A stretch of 64,000 bases of DNA from assembly GCF_009727055.1 (NCBI RefSeq), contig NC_052351.1, forward strand, positions 62,100,475 through 62,164,474, given 5' to 3'. The stretch's first letter is position 1; each line of letters begins with the position of its first letter. The stretch comes from Benincasa hispida. Its lineage: Eukaryota; Streptophyta; Magnoliopsida; Cucurbitales; Cucurbitaceae. The notes below the pieces were generated by a model. That model saw only the letters and a list, made by a program, of their open reading frames with translations, was not told the DNA's origin and searched no databases. A program made the translations under genes and the position numbers. Below are positions 55,166 to 64,000 of this stretch, one piece after another.

Positions 55166-56866
55166 TGTTGGGAATGTCCTAGAACTCGCAGTTCGTGTTA
55201 AACATTTTATTTATCAATAATAATAAATTTTTTATTTTGCATTCTATTATGAAAATCCAATAAACATATCCATGGCTATAGTCTGAATAATGTAACTTTA
55301 TGTAGTGATATAAACAGGATCAAGTTAACAGTATATAGCCTAAATGGTTTAATAAGTATATGGATGAAATTGGATATCTCATCCTGGTAATACTATTGGA
55401 TGCGACCCACTCTGTAGTTGTTACAAAGAGTTGTAAAGTGCTACAAACGATGTGGTCCAAAGATCATTCATGTTGAGACATGTGAGTGGGGCATCCCATG
55501 CAATGAGTTTGCATATAGACTGGACCACGAAAATAGTCACTTTTTTATAACGGCTGTTTACTATTAAAACTGACTATTTCATTTATTAAATAACCTAGGT
55601 TAACTCGATCTTAATCTTGAGCTAGCTATGAACTCTTGTTTGTTCGGGATTAACCCGTGATCTGCAAACGGTGAGAGTAGTCCAACAACACTGCTCAATA
55701 AGCCTCCTATTTTGGGGATAAAATCAAATGAATAGCTGGAGACACATCCCTGCAAGATGAAATCCACTCCCACCCGATTTAGGGTTAGTAGATAGGTTGT
55801 TCTCTTAAGTACTGATTCCAGATCTTAAACAATCGGGGCCCCGCCTTCTCATGATAGAGAAAGGTTTGATTCATAGGTATTATGAATCAAAATTGTTCAT
55901 TAGAGGGTCAGTGGAAACTTAAGGAACAAGATGTATTCATAGAGGTAAAACGGTTATCTTGACCCAGCTGTGATTACGAATAACCTCTGAAGGATCGACT
56001 TATTGATTATGGTTATATAAAATGGACATAATATATCTACAATGAGGGGAGTTCAACGAATGGAGGTTAATTCGGTCTAATGAGTTTAGCCGATTAATAT
56101 CGGATCGTTGGAGCCCATGATCTATAGGTCTGCGAGGTCTCCCTTACTAGCTCGTAAATGGATAAGCATTAGAATAGCTTGATAGGTTAATTTGAAATGT
56201 TCATATTAGAATTAAACAGATGATTTAAATATATGAAGATGGATTTGTGTAAAAATTAATTTAATATTTGATATTAAATTAATTAGAATTATTTAAAAAC
56301 TAATTTTTGAAATTAATTTGATAAAATTAATAAAAATTTTAGTTTTAAAATCAAAATTGATTTAGAAATTGGTTTTGATGAAAATGGAAAATTGGAAACA
56401 TGCACAAATGGAAAATATGGTTTTTCCATTACCCATCTACTAGCTCACACAAACACCATTTCCTTCTCTTCATTTACTTCAAGCATGAGTTGCAACTCAT
56501 GTAGTGATCTTCTTTGCATGTTCACTTGCAATAAATAAAGAAGATTTGAGTGAATTTGAGGCATGTATTCATAAGAAATTTTGGAGAAAATTTCGAGTTA
56601 AAGAAGAGTTCTTCAAATAGTGCGGTGTAGTGAGCTTTTCTCTGGTTTTTCGTTGTTTCAAGCTATTCTTGAGTCCCATAACTTGTTCTAAAGCTCCAAG
56701 AGGATAATGGGGAAGAGCTTGAGCTGGTTCACGATGTTCTTTGAAGAAGACAACTGCTATTGATCAAGATCTTAAAGAGTTCTACAAAGGTATGACTACA
56801 AACCCTCTTATATTTGATGGGCATGCTTTAGTTTCTGCCAAAATTAGTGAATTTGAATGTTCATAG
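55166..56866 (+). repeat. 3' LTR of Copia H, interrupted by LTR I
   Basis: TGTTGGGAATGTCCTAGAAC at 55166. Standard blocks follow to GGTATGACTACAAACCC near 56790. At 56867 another LTR begins, so the last part of this LTR is cut off or displaced; I did not find its continuation after LTR I. Confidence 0.78.
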
Positions 56867-58752
56867 TGTTGGGTTTTATGTCCTATAACTCATGGTATGT
56901 AAACAATGGAACTTATTCTGAAAATTCAATAAAGGTGTTATTGAATAGATCTATTGCTTGAATAGAAATCCAATAAACCTAAAAGTCCCTTGAGTATTGG
57001 ATGAGTACTTGAACTTTATATGGAGATATAAAGGTGGACCAAGTTCGAGTAAATAGTCAAAATGATCTATAGTATATGAATAAGGTTGGGTACCTTATTC
57101 TGGTAACACTATTGGATGCGGCCTGCTCTATAGTTGCTATAAGGAGTTCTAAAGTGCTACAAATGAAGTGATCTAATTCGTTCATGTAGGACATGAGGAG
57201 TGGGGGTGTCCTTGTGCAAAAGGGTTTGTACAAGATCAGACCACGAAATTAAACACTCTTACTTTATAACGCTGTTTACTATTTAAGACTGACTATTTCA
57301 AAGCGATGACCTAGGTAACTTGACCTTAATCTTGAGCTAACTATGAACTCCTGTTTATTTGGAATTACCCTTAGATTTGCATAGGTTAGGGTTGGCTCAA
57401 CAGCGTCGGCTCAATAAGACTCCCATTTCAGGGGTAAGACCGGATAGATAGTTGGGGACATAGGGTGCAAGAGGGAATTCACTCCTACCCGCTTTAGGGA
57501 TAGTAGAGAGGTTGTTCCCTTAAGTGCTGATTCTGAGGCTTGAACAAGGGATCCCACGCTCTCATTGGCTGAGAGGGATTTGGTTTTGTTGATTGGATCA
57601 CAAAACAATTGTTCATTAGGGGATCATTGGGGACCTAAGGAACAAGAAGTAATTTTGGGGGTAAAATAAAGATTTGACCCAGCAGTTATTACGAACAACC
57701 TGTGAAGAGTTGACTTACTAATCATGGTTATATCGAGTGGACATAATATATCTACAGTGAGAGGAGTTCAACTATGGGCTTTAGTGGAGTGACCGTTTAG
57801 TTAACGAATAGGGGTTAGATCGGTCTAATGAGTTTAGTTGATTAATCTCGGATCGTTGGAGCCCATGATCTGTAGGTCCACGAGATCCCCCTACTAGCTC
57901 GAAAATAGATTAGCTCTAGAGTAGCGTGATAAGTTAATTTGAAATATTCAAATTAGAATCAAATGGAATTGGAGAAAATATATTTAAATATGATTTAAAT
58001 ATATGAAGATGAATTTGTGTAAAAATTTATTTAATATTGGATATTAAATTAATTATAATTATTTAAATTGTTTAAATAATTATTTATTAATTTTATTAGA
58101 AAATTAATTTATGAAATTAATTTGTAAAATTAATAGTTTTTTTTTTATTTTAGAAATAAAATATGATTTTAAAATTAATTTTGGATTTTGGAAATAAAAT
58201 TACATAAAAAGGAAAAATGGGTTTTTCCATCTTCATTTTCAACTTACTCACAATGAAACCAACCTCTTCAACCTTCAATAACTCCAAGCATGAGCTGCAT
58301 CCCATGCAGCAAATCTCTTTGCATGATAGTCTACAATATATTAAAGAGATTGGAGTGAAGTCGGGGTTAAGCAACCGAATGAATTTTTTTCTGAAAATTC
58401 TTGAGAAGAAGGTGTTCTTCAATGGGTGTTGTAGTGAGTTTTCTCCAAAATTCTCTTTGATTCCAGCTTATTTTGAGTCCCATAACTCAATCTAGAGCAC
58501 CAAGAGAATAGTAGGAAAGATCTTGTGGTGGTCTACATAAAGAATTGGAGGAATTTGCAACTGGAAATAGAGATTTCAATAGTTCTTCAAAGGTATGTTC
58601 TTAAAACCCATTAAACTCTGTTTTTGCTTGTTTTCTTTTCTGCCAAAATTAATCAATTAGAGTGCTTATGAATCCTAAACTCTTCTGCTGCATGTTGGTT
58701 TCGATCCAACATATTAATCCTTGTTGCTTCTACTGCATGTTGATACACTCTT
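56867..58752 (+). repeat. Copia LTR I
   Basis: Starts TGTTGGGTTTTATGTCC. It resembles LTR H block for block (AGATTTGAGTGAATTTG-like U3, TTCTTCAAAGGTATGTTC near the end) and ends in the region ACTCTTACA before 58753. No PBS follows; the next sequence is leader of J in the opposite direction, so the junction is a breakpoint. Confidence 0.7.
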
Positions 58753-60731
58753 ACACAAACACCATCCGAAGGGGGACGCTCCTAGGGTGCCGAGAAGCCA
58801 AGCATGAATCTCACGGTGTGAACATTAAGGGTGAAATGTGAGTGGAATTGACATATCATATATATCTTTTCCTTCCATTGAGTATTTTAACAACCTAGGG
58901 TTTAATTTACTTACAAAAATACAACTAATTATTTTTACTAAGTGACTTTTTTAAGTTTGCCCAAAAGTAACACTTGGAAAGTTAAACAATTCTAGTTAAC
59001 ATTCATTAAACACTTTAACAAATATTAACCAACAATTGCATGCTTGTAGCAAATCTATCTAATTCACCTTTTCAGGTAAGTTCCCAGGTAGGAGTATTTC
59101 GTTTCCGTCAGCTTAAATACCCCAGCCTAGCCAGAACCCGCCTTAGACAAAAAGTCCCTAATATATAAATTTGTTACAAATTTAATCTTTTATTGAGATC
59201 AATTTAATCCTAGTAAACCGATTTAAAAGATTACTCTAATTTCTAATCTCATTAGAAAGTTGTGAGCTCAAATTTTAAAACTATTTTAAAAAATCCTTTT
59301 ACCTAAGTTTGCATGCAACTATTGGTTATTGATTTTAGTTCTAATTTCATTAATTATAACTCTTATAAAGAATGAAACAATCAAAATCAACCACACTACT
59401 AAGCTAGACATCCACAAGGCATTTATAACTTTTATAAATAAAACTAAGTGTCATGCTTCATGCAATGTTCATTCATTACTAATATATAAATCTTATATAA
59501 AAAGTAATGAACTAAGTATACATGCTAACACACACCCTTATAATATAACACTTATAATATAAAGATGATGCATGGATATGCTTCGATGCATGCATATATT
59601 CTAACTCTTATATTATATGATGCATGAGCATGCTTTAATGTAATTTAATCATGCAAACTACTATATTATAACACTTATAATATAAATATTATGCATGAAT
59701 AAAATGCATAACCTATGGTGGGTTTTAAAACTATATGTCATACATTGTGGCATATAAACAAACATACATCTCATGTACGTTAAATAAAAATTGATGGACG
59801 GGGATAATTATGCCTAAAAAATCGAAGAGAAAAACTAACTATTATAAAAATATGAGTCAATCGGTTCAAACAGGAATACCGGGTCTTGGACCGGCGAAGC
59901 CTCGTCACTTCATCGTGTAGCATCTTCTTCAGATTGTCGAGTAATGCTTACAAAGTATAAACGATCATGTAGCATTGATCGTGTGGCTAAGGACTATGCG
60001 ATGAGCATGAAAGTCCACGTGATCATGCAGTCCATATTGAGTAATGCATGCCATGCGATCATTCAGACAATGATTATGCGATGAGAATGATTGTCTAAAC
60101 GATCAAGGAGCAAGTGTCGAGTATCGTATACCAAGTGATCATGTAGCCAGTGACTATGCGATGAGCATGCTAGCCTATACGATCGTTTAGCGTGCGTGCC
60201 ATGCATCAAGTATCATATACTTTGCAATCGTTTACCCCAAACGTCTACACGATTGAGTAGCCAATGCAACACGATTAAGTAAACTCTTTACTCGATCACT
60301 TAGCATTAGCTATGTGATTGTTTAGCAAATACTATACGATCGAGTAGAACTTTTCTATACGATCGCATAGCCAAATCTAAACGATCGTTTAGCTTAAGCC
60401 ACACGATGCGACCAATGATTCGCCTTCTCCCTTGAAGCGAATAGCAACTCCTTGCTTCTGAAGCTTCATCATGACGACTCAAACCAAGCAAAAACTTAAA
60501 TACAAACTTGATTGCTTGTTAATTATGTCCAAAAACGCAGGGGCCTTTACAAATTAACTTTTGTTAACATAAAGAAAGCTTTAAACAGAGGAAATTATCT
60601 CGTAAACATCCATCAACAACAGCATCCACAACCACACTTAACAGTTAAATGAATTGCAGAATACTTAAAACCCACCAAGACTGTAAATGACATTCAATAC
60701 ATCAAGAAAATTTGGAAATCAGAACAACCTA
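58753..60731 (-). other. Untranslated leader of Copia J
   Basis: Read on the minus strand from 60731: short-word array (59930-60410), AT-rich stretches that match leaders A and D in reverse, the 'gtaagttcccaggtagg' stretch (59080-59100, cf. 37950-37980), and the GAGCGTCCCCC box at 58757-58800. No ORF. Gag of J is absent; the leader ends at the breakpoint with LTR I. Confidence 0.75.
59930..60410. repeat. Array of palindromic CGATCGTTTAG-type words in the leader of J
   Basis: About 20 variants of ACGATC.(T/G)TAG and GCGATGAGCATG, for example CTAAACGATCGTTTAG at about 60374 (a perfect 16-base palindrome), TACGATCGTTTAGC, ACGATCGAGTAG and ACGATCGCATAGC. The two word types alternate early in the array. 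Confidence 0.8.
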
Positions 60732-60745
60732 GCTCTCATACCAAT
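60732..60745 (-). other. Primer-binding site of Copia J
   Basis: The minus strand reads ATTGGTATGAGAGC, an initiator-Met-tRNA PBS with one mismatch, next to the LTR at 60746. Confidence 0.88.
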
Positions 60746-63700
60746 TGAAGGAACTTTAAAACTATAGGACCAGTGAGTGGAAGCAGATCGTTTCAAACTC
60801 CATTGTGAAAGAATTCAAACATTTACAATCATACAGAAGAGATTATGCATTAAAGATAAAGTACAACATGCTTCTTAATTAAATACAATGGATCGAGTAG
60901 CCAATACCTTTAAAGAACTCTTTCTTCACGTATTTCCCTCGATCAGTCACGAACGCAACAATCAACACGAACGCAATGAGTAACTGGAAAATCCTCGATC
61001 ACCAGCGAGTTAAACTCGATCCTCGATCCTCGAACAGAACAAGACAAAACCACAAGATTACCTTGGTATTCTCGGTGTGAGAATCCAAGAGTTGTAGGCT
61101 TTGTATTAATTTGGATCGAGGGAAGGAGGAAGTAAACGATTGAGTATGCAATGAAAATTGTATAGAAGAAGAAGATCTATCGTATAGATTTGATACTTGA
61201 TCATTTAGTAAAGTGTACAATCGTATAGTAAACTCGATGCTCGATTGTTTAGTCTTTGTAAAACTATCGTGTAGTAAAACTCCTTTTACTGGATAGTAAA
61301 TTATGTGAGATGATTCAATTGAATGAATTGAAAAACTATTTTTCCTTTTATCTCACAGTTACCATAAAACCATGTATAACCACCCACTTGAAGGAAATCA
61401 AGCACGAGTATTTCCATGAGCAGTGGAAGGATCGTTCCAAATTTCATTTGAAATTGAACACGATCAAATATAGTCTAAAACGGAAACTAACAGATCATGC
61501 ACAAAACAAAATTACAACATTCTTATAAAGAATATCAAAGGATAGAGTATGTGTACCTTTGAAGAACCATTCTTCAAACTCCCTCGATCAATCTACAAGC
61601 GTTCACAACACAGCAACACGAACACAATGACCGGTGAACAACACAAACACAACAAATGGTCAACGACTTCTTAAAACCAATCGAGTTGAGTGAGGACACT
61701 ACCACAATGGTTACTTTGGTATTCTCGGTGTAAGAATTCAGGAGTTGTGGGCTCTGTATGAACTTGGCTTGAGGAAGAGATTGGAGAACAACAATCGTGT
61801 ATACGATTGAGCAAGTGGGATATAACATAGTCTATCGTATAGATGACGTGCTCGATCATGTAGTAAATGGTAGCCTATTGTATAGAAAAAGCCACTCGAT
61901 CGTTTAGCTACGATCAACTGATGAACTATCGTATAGTCAAACTCCATGATCGTTTAGTCTCTCTATTGCTATCACTTAGTGAAACACTTTCACTTGATAG
62001 CTTTCTCCGTGAGTTCTTTCCGAATGTAGTAACTATCTAAAATTAGGAAAACATTTTTCCTTTTATCTCACGGTTATCATAAAACTACCAATAACCTCCC
62101 ATTCAATTGGTTATTAGAAAAAAAGAAATTAATTATCATATAATTAATATATTATAATTAAATATGATAACCAACTTGCCATATTATATTTATAACGTAT
62201 AGTTTTAATATTTCATCTCATGAAACATACAAACCATAGTTCTTTTTCTATTTTACGGTAATTAATGTAAATCATATTTACATTAATCCTCCACTTGATG
62301 TATCTCATACAGCATACCAATTATATCATATATAATTGAATTTTCTCTTGTTAATTTGAACACTTCAAACTAACCCCATGAACTAATTCTCAACTTGAAT
62401 CCATTGAGCTACCAAGGGGACCTTATGGACTTGTAACTTGAAGCTCCAATGGTACGTGAATAGCTTACTAAACTCTTTAGCCACGAGATCCACCATTCTT
62501 TAGCTATCAGGCACTCCACTAAAGACTGACAGTTGCACTCTTTTCACTACAGATATATTTCTGTGTCCATATCAACCAACCAATAGTGCGATAACCGTTC
62601 ACAGATCGCTCGTAAGTACAGCTGGACCAATTTACCATTTTGCCCCTATAGTTACATCTAACTCCTTAAGTACCACTGATTCCTCTAATGAAAAATAAGT
62701 CATAGTCCTACTATGACTGAGTTCTCTCTTCCAAAAAGAAGATGTGGCCACTATGTTCAAGACCCAGAATCAGCCCTTAAGGGAGCAATCTATCTACTCA
62801 CCCCTACTTTGGGGAAGGAGTGAATTCCATCTTATGTAACTGAGTTCCCAGCTCCCCAATCAGACAAATTCCCAAAAAGATAGGCTTGTTGAGTTGGCAA
62901 TCTGACCCCTCTCACCCATACTAATCAAAGGACCGCCCTCAAAGGTAGGAGTTCCCAAAACACTCAGGATTAAATTCCCAAAAAAGTAGGCTTGTTAAGG
63001 TATTCCTAGTGTCACCAGGATAAGGTATCCCTCCTTTATCCTTATACTACAGACCTTTAAAGTTATAACTTAAGGCATGATCCACTTGTCTATCTCATAT
63101 ACATGCTTAAGTTTACATACAATAACCACAAATCTTTGTTTATTGGATATGAATAAATGCAAATAAAATAACTCTTATTTTATTAACAATGTGTACAAAG
63201 TTTACAAACTACGAGACTCCGGGAGAATTAGGACACCAATCCCAATACCACTAAGGTCGGTTATTTAGAAAAAGAAATTTAATTAATAAATTATAAATAA
63301 ATACAATAACTAACTTAACAATTACCATATTATATTTATAACCTATAGTTTCAATATTGCATCATATGCAACATATAAACCATAGTTCTTTTCCTATTTC
63401 ATGGCATTTAGTATAAATAATATTTATATTAATTCCTCCAATCTAATAATATATCAAATACATTATATCAATTATATCATATATAATTAAATTAATTTAA
63501 TTATATCTATATATATTAATCAAATTCTCTCTTGTTAATTTGAAAATTTCAAACTAACCTAAAAACTGATTCTGAACTTGAATCTATTGAGTTACCAAGG
63601 GGACCTTATGGACCTGTAACTTAAAGCTCCAACGCTACGTGAATAACTGACTAAACTCTTTAATCACGATATCCACCATCCGTTAATTGTCGGGCACTCC

Positions 63701-64000
63701 ACTAAAGACTGACAACTGTACTCTTCGCATTACAGATATATTTCTGTGTCCATATAACCAATCAACAGTGTAGTGACCCTTCATAAACTACTCGTAAGTA
63801 TGGGCCAAATTACGATTTTGCCCCTGTAGTTACATCTAACTCCTTAAGTACCACTGATTCCTCTAATGAACAATAAATCATAGTCCCACTATGACTGAGT
63901 CCTCTCTTCCCACGAAAGGGTGTGGCCATTATGTTCAAGACCCAGAATCAGTCCTTAAGGGAGCAATTTATCTACTTATCCCTGCATCGGGGAAGGATTG
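60746..64000 (-). repeat. 5' LTR of Copia J, split by solo LTR K and cut by window end
   Basis: TGAAGGAACTTTAAAACTAT at 60746. It has a word array at 61130-61290. It is interrupted after CCACT at 61388 and resumes with CCACTAAGGTCGG at 63248. The sequence closely follows the LTR of F (40912-42300), so F and J belong to one family. Confidence 0.87.
61389..63247 (-). mobile_element. Solo LTR K inside LTR J
   Basis: 1859 bp, TGAAGG start, CCCAATA end (terminal CA mutated to TA), exact 5-bp CCACT at 61384-61388 and 63248-63252. Removal restores 'ataaccacccactaaggtcgg', as in LTR F at 41544. It has its own word array at 61800-61990. A segment near 62960-63000 looks rearranged (repeat of 'attcccaaaaa..taggcttgtt'). 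Confidence 0.93.

Noticed and set aside
59930..60410. CRISPR-like array of short repeats
   Set aside because: Words are degenerate, irregularly spaced, have no unique fixed-length spacers, and the context is a plant retrotransposon leader.

Overview
This 64-kb window looks like gene-free, repeat-rich DNA from a dicot plant nuclear genome. Nearly everything assignable is LTR retrotransposon, mostly Ty1/Copia with one Ty3/Gypsy element, nested inside one another and decayed by stops, frameshifts and deletions. I see no cellular gene, rRNA, tRNA, CRISPR or bacterial gene. Arrays of GATAGAC-type words near 31.2-31.5 kb resemble repeats I associate with cucurbits, so Cucurbitaceae is a low-confidence guess.

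Layout. (1) 1-22665: Copia element A (+), from the end of its 5' LTR and primer-binding site through leader, gag, protease, integrase, RT and RNase H to a 3' LTR. Three later insertions interrupt it: a 10.56-kb minus-strand Gypsy element M (2050-12609), a minus-strand solo LTR N (14478-16298) and a 1660-bp solo LTR O1 (19788-21447). (2) 22666-25256: pieces of two plus-strand LTRs (B, C). (3) 25257-30876: minus-strand Copia L (gag, PBS, 876-bp LTR), cut by LTR fragment R and LTR S. (4) 30877-32721: unassigned AT-rich DNA with GATAGAC inverted repeats and a long-armed foldback element. (5) 32722-38765: Copia D (+) LTR, PBS and leader, with solo LTR Q inside its LTR. (6) 38906-40911: minus-strand pol and protease of Copia E, into which Copia F (minus, 40912-51706) inserted. 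F was itself hit by a Gypsy-type LTR dimer P (43492-46283) and solo LTR O2 (46332-47991). (7) 51707-58752: LTR G, pol of Copia H (+), its 3' LTR, and LTR I. (8) 58753-64000: leader, PBS and 5' LTR of minus-strand Copia J, with solo LTR K (61389-63247) inside the LTR.

Several insertions are fixed by matching 5-bp target-site duplications at both ends (N, O2, P and K exact; O1, M and Q with mismatches), which gives a readable order of events.

The main points for a second look are these. Three copies of a back-to-back Nextera/Tn5 mosaic-end junction are embedded in the sequence, one pair framing a 152-bp exact duplicate; these are assembly artefacts, not biology. Gypsy element M carries gag plus a long accessory ORF with a region resembling the 'putative plant transposon protein' domain, but no recognisable pol. 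Gypsy-type LTRs start with TG, a 10-bp stem, GAAA and the complementary 10-bp stem, and the stem sequence differs between two families. Short palindromic words recur at a similar distance downstream of the primer-binding site in three Copia leaders, but with a different word in each. No protein-coding defence or metabolic system was found.
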